DNA of 64,000 nucleotides from Cytophagales bacterium (lineage in GTDB: Bacteria > Bacteroidota > Bacteroidia > Cytophagales > 172606-1). Location of the stretch: positions 29,772-93,771 of the forward strand of contig JAUJNL010000013.1 of NCBI GenBank assembly GCA_030448185.1. The letters are read 5' to 3'. Of this stretch, positions 50,520 to 61,032 are shown piece after piece (position 1 is the first letter of the stretch; each line of letters starts with the position of its first letter). The notes under the pieces are model-generated. The model was not told the DNA's origin. It did not search any database and saw only the letters and a program-made list of their open reading frames with translations. The translations under genes were made by a program, and so were the position numbers.

Positions 50520-53500
50520 TCAACTGACCGCATCTTTTTCGGCATTGGCATATTCTGAAGGAGTAACTCCGTACATTTCCTTAAAGCATTTGGCAAAGTA
50601 AGACAGGTTGTTGAAGCCTACTTCATAAGCGACCTCCGAAATAGTACCAGACCGGCGGCTAATAAGTACAGCGGCCCTTTTAAGGCGGATGTTGCGGATA
50701 AATTCATTAGGTGTCTGGTCAATCAGGGCCTTCATTTTGCGGTATAACTGCATTTTGCTCAGGGCCATTTCATTTTCCAGGTTTTCTACCGTGAAGTCAA
50801 TGTTGGCCATGTGCTTCTCTACCACTTCAATAGCCAGTTGCAGGAATTTTTCATCGGCCGAAGTAATCGCGACATCTTTAGGCTGCAATTTTACCTCCCT
50901 GGTAAACCGTTCCCTTAGTTTCCGGCGGCTCTCTACGAGGTTGCGCACCCGTAAGCGTAGCTCATGGGGATGGAAAGGTTTGGTCAGGTAGTCATCCGCA
51001 CCGGTTTCCAGGCCATCGAGCCGGCTTTCTATGGAGGATCTGGCCGTCAGTAGTATAACGGGGATATGACTGGTACAGGCATCGGTTTTGAGGCGCTTGC
51101 AAAGTTCCATTCCATCCATGCGGGGCATCATCAGATCCGTAATAATAATATCGGGTACGGCCTCAATGGCTTTCTCCAACCCATCCTGCCCATTGATTGC
51201 TTCCAGTATCCGGCAGCAGCCATCAAAACTTTCATGAATGTAGCGGCGGACTTCTTCATTATCCTCCACAACCAGCAGCAAAGGAGCCTGCCCATCCCAA
51301 GTGCTGAACATTTCGGCGTCAGGCCGCGGCAAGCGTTCTCCGGCGGCTACCGGCAGCGCATCCAATCCTTCAGTGGTCTTTTCTGCACTTATTTTATCAT
51401 TGGCCAATTGCTTCAACCCCACGGGAAGTCTTAGCGTAAAACAAGTCCCAACACCTACTTCACTGGTTACCGATATATCACCCTTATGCAACAGCACCAG
51501 TTCGCGGGTCAGGGCCAGTCCGATACCACTACCTTCCCGTTCACGAGTAGTCGAGCCATCTACCTGGAAAAACCGGTCAAATATTTTACCCATTTCCGCA
51601 GCGGGAATGCCGGCACCCGTATCTTCTACCGTAATCTCTACCGTCTCCAACCCATTAACTTCCGTTAGATCCGAAGCCACTACGTGTACGTTGACCCTGA
51701 TCATCGCCCCGTCAGGCGTGAATTTAAAAGCATTGGACAAGAGATTAGTGATTATTTTTTCAATCTTATCCCGGTCAAACAACGCCCATAAGCTGGCATG
51801 GGGCGACCCAAATTCCAGCTTTATTCCTTTACTGTCCGCCAGAGAGGCAAAAGAAAATACCATTGACTTCAGGAAGGCTAATAAATCTCCCTGAGCAGGT
51901 TCCAGCTTTACACTGCCTGCTTCCAGTTTAGAGATATCCAGCAATTGATTGATTAATTGCAGCAGGCGATGCGCATTGCGGTGCATCATCCGCAGTTCAT
52001 TGCCTTCAGGGGCACCGGGAGCAATTTCGGAAAGTTTTTTCTCCAGCGGCCCCAGAATCAACGTAAGCGGCGTACGGAATTCGTGGGAGATATTGGTAAA
52101 GAAGCGGGTTTTCATCTGGTCCACCTCCTGCAACTTCTCCGACTCCACCCGTTTGAGTTCCAACTCATTTTTGAGCCGTTCGCGGCGTTCAGTGTACCGC
52201 TTAAGCAAGAAAAGAACACCGGCTCCGGCTAAAACATAGAACAAATACGCCCACCAGGTTTGCCAGAATGGCGGCGTGACCACTACCCGGATGGTAGCTG
52301 GCAACTGGTTCCAGACACCATCACTATTAGAGCCTTTTACTTTAAAGATATATTCACCCGGGGTCAGGTTGGTATACGTCGCAAACCGCTGATTGGCATC
52401 GGTGTAGTTCCACTTCTGCTCGAAGCCTTCCAGCATATAAGCGTACTGATTTTTCTGGGGAGCAGTATAATCCAGGGAAGTAAAGCCGAAGGAAAGCACG
52501 TAATCCTTATAAGAAAGCACTACTTCTGAACACAAATACAAGGGCTTGGTCAGCAGCGGTTTTCCGTCGACTCCACCTTCACGGGTCTGCCCTACCTCTA
52601 CCGCCTTATTAAACAGTTTCAGTTCATTGATCAGTACCGGCGGCACGTAGCGGCTTTCTTTAACCTGCTCCGGATTAAACATATTAAACCCGTTGTGTCC
52701 GCCGAAAAGCATCATCCCATTACGGGTTTTGTAGTGCCCAGAAAGGAAGGAATTGCTTTGCAAACCATCCATGATGTCATACAGCTTAAACTGTCCGGAA
52801 GCAGGAAAGTAGTGGACAATCCCCCGGTTGGTGCTGAGCCATAGGGTGCCATCAGCATCTTCCAGAATACCGAAAACACTTTTGAGAAAAGAAGCTGCCT
52901 CCAGTGACTTTACCCGGTGAAAGGCTTCGGTCGCCGGGTCAAACCAGCTCAGTCCGCTCCCTTCGGTGCCCACCCAGAGGCGTTTCTGCCGGTCTTCAAA
53001 CGTTACCCGGGTGCTGTTGCTGGCAATACTTTTATCATTCTGCGCCTCGTACTGATACCGCCTGATTACCGGCTGGTTCTGCTCATTAAATGTCAGCCGG
53101 TTCAGTCCCCCTTCGGAAGTAGAAACCCAGGCAATTCCCTTACTATCAATCAGAATATGCTTGATCTGATTATGAGACAAGGAATTGGTGTCGTCATGGA
53201 TGTGACTCAGATGAAAAGAAGAATTTTACACCGGATAATAAATGAAAAAGAAACCTCACCACCTACAGAAACATAAACGGCCCTGGTGGTCAGGTTGAAT
53301 GCAAGAGAGGGTATTCAACTGGGCAGCCCGGGCAGTAGGCTGACCAGTTATATTTGTAACGTGCCCGAAAATACCGGTTTTCTTATCAAATTTATCCAGG
53401 CCCCGGCTGGTGGCAATCCAGAGTATTCCTTGTGCATCCTCGGCGATGCCCCACACGCGGTCATCAACCAGGCTTTGCGGATCAGATGGGTCATTCTCAT

Positions 53501-54788
53501 AACGGATAAATTTCCTGTTAACCGGATCAAAACTGCATAAACCCTTACCCCACAACCCAAACCAGATCAGGCCGTCCCGGTCTTCGTAAATCACATTGAT
53601 ATTGCTCTTAGGAATACTGTTTTTATCAGACAGGCTGAGCTGATACAGCAGGAACTTGGGTCCTTTCAGGTCAAATTTACTGAGTCCGTTGTCGTGACCA
53701 GCCCAGACCACCCCGGATTTATCCTCAAACAAACTCGTGATCCAGGCCCCGTGCAGTGAATGGGGATTAAGCGGATCTGACTGGTACCGAACAAAGGTAC
53801 CGGACTGAAACTGATTGATGCCTCCACTGTAGGTGCCAATCCAGATATGTTGCCCGCTGTCCTCCATGATGGACAGAATAGCATTGTCACTGATAGAACC
53901 CGGGTCATTTGGGTCAGTTTTGTAAATAGTATAGCGCTGCGTGGCCGGTTCGTACAGATGCAGGCCATTGCCCTGAGTACCGATCCAGAGACGGTCTTGG
54001 CTATCAAAACGCAGCACTTTCACGTACTGGCGTTCGGTGCTGGTAATGGCAGTAATAGCGGAAAAAGGGGTAAAAACGCCCTTGGTCTGGTCGAAGTGAA
54101 ATACGCCGCCACCCCAGGTACCTACCCACAGATTGCCCTGCTTGTCCTCCGTAATGCTATTTACTGCAATGTTTTCGGGGCCGTTTGGAATACTGACCTG
54201 GTACGAAATAAATCGATTATGCGACGCATCATAACGGCTCAGCCCATTGTTGGTGCCAATCCACATATTGCCCCTTGAGTCGCGGAACAGTGACCACAGG
54301 TTGTTATCGGCCAGGGTAAACGGATTCTTTTTGTCCGCAAAAAAAGGCGTAAATTTTTCCGTTTCGCGGTTAAAGCGGTTCAACCAATGACTGGTAGCTA
54401 CCCACAAATCACCGGCGGCATCCAGACTCAGCGCCTTTACCCAATTGTCAGAAAGGGAGGCAGTATCTCCAGGAATGAAGTTAAACACCTTGAAATTGTA
54501 GCCATCATACCGATGCAAGCCATTTTGCGTGCCAATCCACAGAAAACCGTCCGGCGTTTGGGTAAAAGCATACACTGAGGTGCTGGCTAACCCATGCTCT
54601 TCCGAAAGGTGGGTAAACCGGATGTCTTTGGGCTGAGCCCATACGCCGGGTATCACCCAAAGCCATAGCAGGATGAGTGCTCCGCATTGTTTCAATAGCC
54701 GCCTGATGAAATACGCAAAGTTTGAAAAAATCATCCCCGTCATAGAAAACAGAAAGCATAAAGTAGCCGATTTTCGACGACTATGCAA
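50520..54788 (-). CDS. hybrid two-component system regulator (HTCS), frameshift near 53.2 kb
   Basis: About 1,410 residues in one polypeptide. A hydrophobic leader (LILLWLWVIPGVWAQ) is followed by two-component propeller repeats (GFLWIGTQNGLHRYDG and many GxLWxGT repeats). Next come the Y_Y_Y domain (YAYMLEGFEQKWNYTDANQR), a membrane helix (AYLFYVLAGAGVLFLL), the kinase core (FFTNISHEFRTPLTLILG), the ATP site (LLSNAFKFTPDGA, GIPAAEMGKIFDRFFQ), a receiver domain (LLVVEDNEEVRRYI, TDLMMPRMDGMELC) and an AraC-type DNA-binding end (VAYEVGFNNLSYFAKCFKEM). HTCS proteins sense oligosaccharides and switch on polysaccharide loci. The propeller is interrupted between about 53260 and 53180 (QPDHQGRL, then FHLSHIHDDTNSLSHNQIKH) by two or more indels. 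No SusCD locus is adjacent. Confidence 0.88.
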
Positions 54789-54889
54789 AATACCGTTTTT
54801 CAGGGGGAATTGTACAAAAAAATCTTCAAACTACCGGATTCCGGGAAGGCCGGGCAACGTATGGGATAATTGGCAGCGGGTAAACTAAA

Positions 54890-55540
54890 TTATCCATTTT
54901 TCACGGAACGGATCATCACGGAAGCCATCTTCAGGACCGTACCGTTAAATTCCTGATCGGGCTCATCAATCTCATGTATTTTAAGTACTGTAAATCCATT
55001 GGCAACCAGTAAATTGGCTACTGCATCAATACTGTATACTCTAAAGCCATATTGCACAAAAGGCAACTTTTCCATGATTTCCGGGGGCCGGAAACCGATC
55101 AGCAATTGCCCGGCTGGTTTAAGTACCCGGCTGATTCCGGCTAGTACTTCACCCGCATTTTCCCAGAAATACAGGGTATTGATGGTAAACACCTTACTGA
55201 AGGCACCATCCGGGAAAGGCAGCTGGTTAGCAGATGCCAGTACAAAACCAGCCTTTCCGGCGTCTACCAGTTCTTGATTAAGCCGGGTCGCTTCTTCCAC
55301 CATAGTCTCCGAGAAGTCGCAGCCGGTATAGGTAACGGCGTTACTGGCCGATACTACATCTTTGCTGAAAAACCCATTGCCCATCCCGATCTCCAGCACT
55401 GTATCCCCGGCGGCTATGTCCATTAACTTAATGGCTGCCTCATTCATCAGTTTATTGCCCCGGTTCATGTTCTCCCCGAGCTTCCGGCCAAAATCACCCT
55501 CCGGTTTCCGTAATTGGGCTGCTACCTGTTTGAAGTCCAT
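54890..55540 (-). CDS. class I SAM-dependent methyltransferase
   Basis: 216 residues from the ATG at 55540; an upstream in-frame start would add 13 residues. The Rossmann-type SAM site (GDTVLEIGMGNGFFSKDVV) and YTGCDFSETMVEEATRL mark the family. GAFSKVFTINTLYFWENAGE holds the usual acidic residue region. It is a UbiE/Arsenite-like small-molecule methyltransferase, and the substrate cannot be read. Confidence 0.87.
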   Translation of the reverse strand: MDFKQVAAQLRKPEGDFGRKLGENMNRGNKLMNEAAIKLMDIAAGDTVLEIGMGNGFFSKDVVSASNAVTYTGCDFSETMVEEATRLNQELVDAGKAGFVLASANQLPFPDGAFSKVFTINTLYFWENAGEVLAGISRVLKPAGQLLIGFRPPEIMEKLPFVQYGFRVYSIDAVANLLVANGFTVLKIHEIDEPDQEFNGTVLKMASVMIRSVKNG

Positions 55541-55690
55541 AAAATAGTAAGTTGATGAGATAATGCGATGACGGGCCAATGTGCTGATAAAAAGTATATG
55601 GTAATAAAATTATAGCCCGTACCTGATCTTATAATTCTGGATTGAGCCTACTTACTATAAAGTAGCTATTCAGCGAACCCTCTCCGGTCC

Positions 55691-56158
55691 TTACTTCAGC
55701 CGCTGTCCTACCCACCATTCGTTTCCCTGTGGATCTATAAAACCGCCAGAACGGTCTCCGTAAACCTGATCCACAGGTTCCATTACAGAAGCCGCCCCAC
55801 ATTGGATAGCCCGTTTATATACCTCATCGGCATTCTCTACGTAGACGTAATTCATGCCCACCCGGTTTGGGTACTGGCTATTGCCCCGGCCTATCATTAC
55901 CACCGTGTCGCCGATCCGGACTTCTCCGTGGGTGATGTATTGGTCTGTTTGGCTGATATAATCGCCTTTTACTTCTGCCCGAAATACTTCTTTAAGGAAC
56001 TCGATCTGCTTTTCCACGCTTGCTACGATCAAATAAGGGCAAACAGTAGAGTACCCGGCAGGGGCTGCTTTGTGCGTCTGGGTGCTGTTCTTGGGAAGTT
56101 GCGTGTTTGAAGTTGAAACAGTATGCTTTACACCCGAAATTTTTGGCGCCTTTATCAA
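55691..56158 (-). CDS. VOC-family (glyoxalase/bleomycin-resistance-like) protein, start uncertain
   Basis: About 155 residues from a probable TTG start at 56158; the frame is open further upstream to 56368. The VOC fold is clear: YSTVCPYLIVASVEKQIEFL, ITHGEVRIGDTVVMIGRG, MNYVYVENADEVYKRAI and GGFIDPQGNEWWVGQRL. The two similar halves carry the metal/ligand residues. The section before PAGYST is Ser/Thr/Lys-rich and may be partly untranslated, because it reaches into the AraC gene's 3' end. The reaction is unknown. Confidence 0.65.
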   Translation of the reverse strand: MIKAPKISGVKHTVSTSNTQLPKNSTQTHKAAPAGYSTVCPYLIVASVEKQIEFLKEVFRAEVKGDYISQTDQYITHGEVRIGDTVVMIGRGNSQYPNRVGMNYVYVENADEVYKRAIQCGAASVMEPVDQVYGDRSGGFIDPQGNEWWVGQRLK

Positions 56159-56243
56159 CTTCGGCTCCGGATGTCTTTCCGGAGGAGAGATTTGTAAAAA
56201 TAGCCCGGCAATAGAAGGCAAAATTGTAAAAATGCGACATTTC

Positions 56244-57059
56244 TCAAGCCTCCCGGTATTCAATGCCTTCCGCTTTTCCGGAGAAGTACTTTTTAGGGTG
56301 ATAGCCCGAAAAGGTTTTAAACTCATGAATGAAGTGCGCCTGGTCGTAATATCCGCATTCAAAAGCAATTTGAGTCAGTGACTTGCTTGACTGTTTTTTA
56401 CCAGCAGGTTCATACCGGCTCATGGCCGCCTGGAAGCGGGTAATACGGGAAAATAATTTAGGACTGAAACCGGCGTATTGTTTGAATTTCCGTTCAAACT
56501 GCCGGGGAGACAGGTTAAATGCCGAAGCAAGCTGCCTGACACCCGGTACATCCTCCTTATGAATCACGTAGCGGACTGCCGTGTGCATGGCCTCATCTCT
56601 ACACTGGCTTCCGGTTAACCGCTTTTCCAGAAAAGCAGTGATAATAGCTGCCCGCTGCGCATTGGTAGCAGCCAGCATCATTTTTCTTCCAGTTCCTGAC
56701 CGGTCCTTCCCAGTAAAGTGCCTAAGTCAGGCATCTGATTACTGATTTCGTCGGACGGGAGACGGAAAAGTACGGAATGGCATAGGGATATAAATAGACC
56801 CCAAAAATTCCGAAATGCACCTGGGTGACAAACCGGCGATACTGCCCAGATTGGGCGTGGAGGTGGAAGACTGCGGTAACCTGCCTTCACTAGTTAACTC
56901 CTCAAAAGTGCCCTGGTAATGAAATATCAGTTCCGGACAGCCACTGGCCATCGAACGGTACACGTACGGGGAATGGGCAGTACCTCTCTCCCTCAAAAAC
57001 CCAGAAAAACCGCAAAAGGGTTTGAGGCGGGCAGAAGGAGGAATGATCTGATAGCGCAT
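56244..57059 (-). CDS. AraC-family transcriptional regulator, two frameshifts
   Basis: About 271 residues after repair. The N-terminal sensing part (MRYQIIPPSARLKPFCGFSG, then YVYRSMASGCPELIFHYQGT) is broken near 56740-56800 and rejoins as FRLPSDEISNQMPDLGTLLG. A second break, at about 56681, is an A run one base short (QELEEK to MMLAATNAQ). The C-terminal helix-turn-helix (VPGVRQLASAFNLSPRQFER, then LTQIAFECGYYDQAHFIHEF) is intact. The effector is unknown. The VOC protein follows on the same strand, a pairing that could mean regulation of that gene. Confidence 0.75.
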
Positions 57060-57078
57060 AATACCTGGTAGTAAGGGA

Positions 57079-57821
57079 CTAGATTTTTCTGGTTAGTAGC
57101 CCAATAAGCATTTTCCCAAATTCTGGTTCACTCAGCAGACTGGCATGATCGGCACCCTGAATTTCGATAAATGTATCCCTTTCCTTCAATAATTTTCGGA
57201 GCTTAAGCGCCGCGGGGTACAAATCACTGCGGATACCCGTGACAATAACCACGGGAGTTTGAGTTTTGATGATGTCTTTATCGGTACGGAAGGGAAAACG
57301 GGTGATGGAAGGCAGCGGCAGGAAAAGCCTCTAGGTATTTGTCCCGGAAGCGGTCCCGGGATCGGCTAAAATAGTCATCGCCGGCCGGTTATTGGCTGCT
57401 AGATATGAAGCCAGATTCGTACCCAGGGAATAGCCCATTACGATGATTTTTGTTTTCAGGATAACGGCCCTAAAGAATTCATATACCTGTTGTGCATCGG
57501 AGTAGAGAAGTTTTTGTAGGAAATACTCTCGGCTCTTGCCGTGTTCTCTATAATCGGTGATCATCAGATCATACCCCAATTGCAGAAATTGCGGGGCAAT
57601 CTGGCCCACTTCTGTAGCGTACCTCCATTACCCTTCCAGTAGCAAATGACTCCCCGCGAACTATCAGTCTTAAATAATACAGCATTGAGTAGGCCATTGT
57701 CCCGCGCGGGGAAGTTAAACTCTTCAAACTGCTCCTTGAAGGAAAAAGTATAATCTGATGGTAGTCTTGCTAACTTAAATCTTTCGTCCTGAATGGAATA
57801 GAAATACCCGTAAGCTGCCAA
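57079..57821 (-). CDS. alpha/beta hydrolase, frameshifted
   Basis: About 247 residues after repair. The start YGYFYSIQDERFKLARLPSD leads to the oxyanion region (GVICYWKGNGGTLQKW). A one-base loss in a G run (57605-57607) moves to GQIAPQFLQLGYDLMITDYR. The nucleophile motif is IIVMGYSLGTNLASYLA. A further break near 57350 precedes the last part (PVVIVTGIRSDLYPAALKLR, then IQGADHASLLSEPEF) with the acid and His residues. The substrate is unknown and it lacks a signal peptide in the readable start. Confidence 0.75.
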
Positions 57822-57991
57822 ATACCTGTTTGGCTTTGCTGTAAAGCTATTGCAGGACTAGACACTAATGAAAAAACACTTTGATTTTGTCTACTTTTTT
57901 CCGGAATAAATCAAAAATGAGTATTTTGGCCCCGTTTTTGTCTCTACTCTTATTGTTTTGTTTTATCCAATTATTATTTAACTGTCAAACC

Positions 57992-58381
57992 ATGCGTATT
58001 TTCAGTTTCGCTGTTACTTTAGCACTTGCTGGAGCCCTTTGTTCGCAGAACGCCGGTGCTCAAACCAAACCATCTACTTCCGGCAGCGCTAAATCTTCTA
58101 CTGCCACTGCTAAACCCGTCACAGTGCCGGCGGATATCAGTGCCCTACTTTCCAAATATACCTGTCTGGCCTGCCACAAAGCAGATGCAAAACTGGTCGG
58201 GCCCGCTTACGTGGACGTGGCTAAGAGAAAATATAAGCCGGAACAAATTGTTGAGTTGATTTACAATCCTAAGCCTGAGCATTGGCCTGGTTATCCGCCC
58301 ATGGCTCCCATGAAGCAGGTTCCTAAGGAAGATGCATTGAAGATTGCTAAATGGATCAATACGCTGGCTTCTGCCAAATAA
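57992..58381 (+). CDS. small c-type cytochrome
   Basis: 129 residues from the ATG at 57992, which gives a signal peptide (FAVTLALAGALCSQNAGA-QT). An earlier in-frame start at 57881 would place a hydrophobic leader before it. After a Ser/Thr/Lys-rich linker the haem-binding motif CLACH is near residue 60 and the axial Met lies in MAPMKQVPKEDALKIAKWIN. It carries electrons in the periplasm. A terminator follows directly, so it is transcribed alone. Confidence 0.9.
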   Translation: MRIFSFAVTLALAGALCSQNAGAQTKPSTSGSAKSSTATAKPVTVPADISALLSKYTCLACHKADAKLVGPAYVDVAKRKYKPEQIVELIYNPKPEHWPGYPPMAPMKQVPKEDALKIAKWINTLASAK

Positions 58382-58396
58382 GCATATCTTATTTAA

Positions 58397-58428
58397 TAAA
58401 AAAGGTCAGCTTACACTGGCCTTTTTTA
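58397..58428. terminator. terminator after the cytochrome gene
   Basis: AAAAAAGGTCAG pairs with CTGGCCTTTTTT (one G-T pair) across a 6-base loop, followed by ATT. It starts 16 bases after the stop codon. Confidence 0.85.
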
Positions 58429-58568
58429 TTTGGGTAATCTCAGGTAAGACCGCTACTTATACTTCTCTCCGGAGAATACTGCGGAGACCGATGGCCTTAT
58501 CTACAAAATGCTTCCCAGGCTGGGCGGCGGGAAATAAAATTTTGCATTGAGCATTCAACATTAGAATA

Positions 58569-59690
58569 TTATCTCCTTCCAGGTATGGTAAAACGCTTAC
58601 CGGGCAGAGCTTTCACCATCCCCTTAAGCTCGAGGCTTAACAACAGAGAGGCCATCTTTCCGACGGGAATCTGAGATTGCCAGCACAGGTCATCAATGGG
58701 CATTTCGATCTGGTTGCGCAGCAAGATAATGATCTGTTTCTCATCGCCGGTCAAACCGGAATCCTCTATGGACAGCGTTCCAGTCTGCGGTTGGGAGGTC
58801 AATTTCTTTTCTTCCCAGTTCATCTGAATCTCCAGGTCACGGGTGCTGGTAAAAATATTGGCTTTCAGGTCTTTGATAAGCAGATTACATCCTTCTGAGT
58901 GAGAAGCACCCAGATTGCCCGGTACGGCAAAAACTTCCCGGTTATAATCATTGGCCAGTTCGGCCGTAATTAGGGCGCCTCCCTTCTTCGCTGCCTCCAC
59001 CACAATGACTACATCAGCCAACCCGGCAATGATGCGGTTACGGGCCGGAAAATAGGGAGCATCCGGTTTGGTTTCAAAAGGGTACTCGGTAAGAATAGCC
59101 CCGGTCTCGGCCATTTGTGCAGCAATGTTTTTGTGGGCCGCCGGGTATATGATGTCAATACCGCTGGCAATTACGCCTATTGTGGGAATTCCTCTTTTCA
59201 GCGCGGCTTTGTGAGCCGTAATATCAATGCCGTAGGCCAGTCCGCTAATAATAACCACTGATTCGTACTCCTTCAGATCCGCCACAATATTTTCGGTAAT
59301 CTCTTTGCCATAAGTAGTGGCCTGCCGGGTTCCCACAATGGCAATGGTTTTTTGTGCATTGAAGTCAGCACGTCCTTTTGCATATAGTAATGTGGGAGCA
59401 TCCGCAATCTGGCGAAGACGTGCCGGGTAAGCGGCATCGGTATAGAATAAAAGCTCTACCCCAGCTTTGGAGGCTTTTTCGCATTCTCCTTCTGCTTTTA
59501 TCAGGGCTTCTTTTCCCAGAATGGAATCTGCCGTTTTAGGGCCGATACCGGGTATTTTGAGCAGTTTTCCGCGGGGACTCCGGAACACTCCGGATGCGGA
59601 GCCGCAGTAACTGATCAGTTGCCGGGTAACTACATTGCCTACTCCCGAAGTAAGACTTAGCGCAACTTTGAAGATTGTTTCCTCTTGCAT
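58569..59690 (-). CDS. dprA: DNA-processing protein DprA
   Basis: 373 residues. An N-terminal helix-hairpin-helix (LLKIPGIGPKTADSILGKEA) is followed by the Rossmann core with IAIVGTRQATTYGKEI, IISGLAYGIDITAHKAAL and GVIASGIDIIYPAAHK. VIVVEAAKKGGALITAELAN and EVFAVPGNLG complete it. The C-terminal winged helix (PIDDLCWQSQIPVGKMASLL) is present. DprA loads RecA onto incoming single-stranded DNA in natural transformation. It is the only competence-type gene in the window. Confidence 0.96.
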   Translation of the reverse strand: MQEETIFKVALSLTSGVGNVVTRQLISYCGSASGVFRSPRGKLLKIPGIGPKTADSILGKEALIKAEGECEKASKAGVELLFYTDAAYPARLRQIADAPTLLYAKGRADFNAQKTIAIVGTRQATTYGKEITENIVADLKEYESVVIISGLAYGIDITAHKAALKRGIPTIGVIASGIDIIYPAAHKNIAAQMAETGAILTEYPFETKPDAPYFPARNRIIAGLADVVIVVEAAKKGGALITAELANDYNREVFAVPGNLGASHSEGCNLLIKDLKANIFTSTRDLEIQMNWEEKKLTSQPQTGTLSIEDSGLTGDEKQIIILLRNQIEMPIDDLCWQSQIPVGKMASLLLSLELKGMVKALPGKRFTIPGRR

Positions 59691-59925
59691 AAAGATCCAC
59701 CCGTATTTTTGCGGGCATTCAGCAGATAATTTAACGAATAGTTAGCGTACCGTAAGCCTGCAAAGCAAAACTACTTAAATTCACGCCGGCTGCCTGAAGC
59801 CGGACTTTTGTTTGGGTTGCCAACCTTTCTTATGTAATCTATTTACCTTTTTCACTATTTTATCTAATCATAAAATACCGACCTTAGAGTTGTTAAAAGA
59901 ATATAAGTTTTAACTACTACCGCTC

Positions 59926-60213
59926 ATGCAGATCACAACAGAAGAAATGGCCGCGAAAATTCAAGCAATGGAAGCTACTATTGCTCAGTTACAAAAAGAA
60001 AACCAGGAGTTACAAAATAAAAACACTGCTCTTTATAAATATTGTCAGCGTATGGACCGCAAGTACAATGCTTCTGTACAGCGGGAACTGAGCTACCGCG
60101 AAATGCTTTTCGTATTCAATCACCGCCATGCGGCTGATCTGCTGCAGGAATATATCGGCAAGGAGGGACTTCAGATCCAGTACGGAGGCAGCTACAACTT
60201 CCGTAGCAACTAG
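59926..60213 (+). CDS. small coiled-coil protein
   Basis: 95 residues. EEMAAKIQAMEATIAQLQKE to KNTALYKYC forms a heptad coiled coil at the N-terminus. The second half (YREMLFVFNHRHAADLLQEY) is compact and aromatic. No family was recognised. It stands alone between DprA and MerR with no signal peptide. Confidence 0.6.
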   Translation: MQITTEEMAAKIQAMEATIAQLQKENQELQNKNTALYKYCQRMDRKYNASVQRELSYREMLFVFNHRHAADLLQEYIGKEGLQIQYGGSYNFRSN

Positions 60214-60316
60214 TCGGCCCTGCGTAAGGAAGTTTCCGATTTTTAGTTAAGCTGACCTATTGTTTTCGCCGGTTTTACCTTTTTATTATAACATTTGTAA
60301 GCGACAACCCAGTTGA

Positions 60317-60679
60317 TTAGACGTTGGTCTGGTCAACTGGGTTCTCATTTTGATCCATCCGGTTACGTATTTCGGTCAGAAAGTCCCTGATTTTTTCCAG
60401 TGACTGCGCTAAAGCTGCCTTCTGAGCGTCCTGCCGGGTTTTGATCCGGATATAATCTTTAGCTCCCTGAAGCGTATAGCCCTTTTCTTTTACCAATTGG
60501 TGAATCATTCTGATCTGCTCAATATCCTTTTCGGTATACTGGCGCTCCCCTTTACGGTTTTTTCTGGGTTGGATGATGCTGAATTCGGCCTCCCAGAAGC
60601 GTAACAGTGATGTATTCACGCCAATGAGCCCGGCAACTTCTCCGATTGTATAATATCTTTTGGCAATTTCGTCCTCCAT
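60317..60679 (-). CDS. MerR-family transcriptional regulator
   Basis: 120 residues. The helix-turn-helix YYTIGEVAGLIGVNTSLLRF and WEAEFSIIQPRKNRKGERQY are at the N-terminus. A coiled-coil dimer helix (ALAQSLEKIRDFLTEIRNRM) ends the protein. There are no Cys residues for a metal. The N-terminal sequence resembles the short MerR proteins that stand alone in Bacteroidota. The target is unknown. Confidence 0.92.
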   Translation of the reverse strand: MEDEIAKRYYTIGEVAGLIGVNTSLLRFWEAEFSIIQPRKNRKGERQYTEKDIEQIRMIHQLVKEKGYTLQGAKDYIRIKTRQDAQKAALAQSLEKIRDFLTEIRNRMDQNENPVDQTNV

Positions 60680-60741
60680 ACCTTTGTTGCTGAGGGTGTA
60701 TCATTAAATAGTCATAAGTCATTGGAAAAAGTGGTTAACCG

Positions 60742-60925
60742 CAGAACAAGGAACGCCGAATGTAGAACCGAAGCTCAGCGAAGCTCATACCGAATATCGA
60801 AGGATTTTAGAAGAGATGCGATCAATCGCGTATGTACATTGGTCATTAGTTAATTTTCCTTCGATATTCGGTATGAGCTTCGCTGCTACTTCGTGGTGAC
60901 TTCGTCGAGCTTCGGTTCCTTGTTC
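60742..60925. repeat. large inverted repeat with GCGAAGC words in both arms
   Basis: A 28-base perfect pair (60777-60804 and 60857-60884, core AAGCTCATACCGAATATCGA) lies inside a larger imperfect repeat that begins at GAACAAGGAAC (60745) and ends at GTTCCTTGTTC. A similar GCGATCAATCGC/GCGATTAATCGC pair lies at 60817 and 61006. There is no gene inside. Confidence 0.75.
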
Positions 60926-61032
60926 GACTTCGTTATTAGTCAATAATCATTGGGAAAAGCATTCAGGGTAAGAACTACGGACTAGTAACTTCTCTGCGTA
61001 CGGAGGCGATTAATCGCATCTCTATCCAATGA

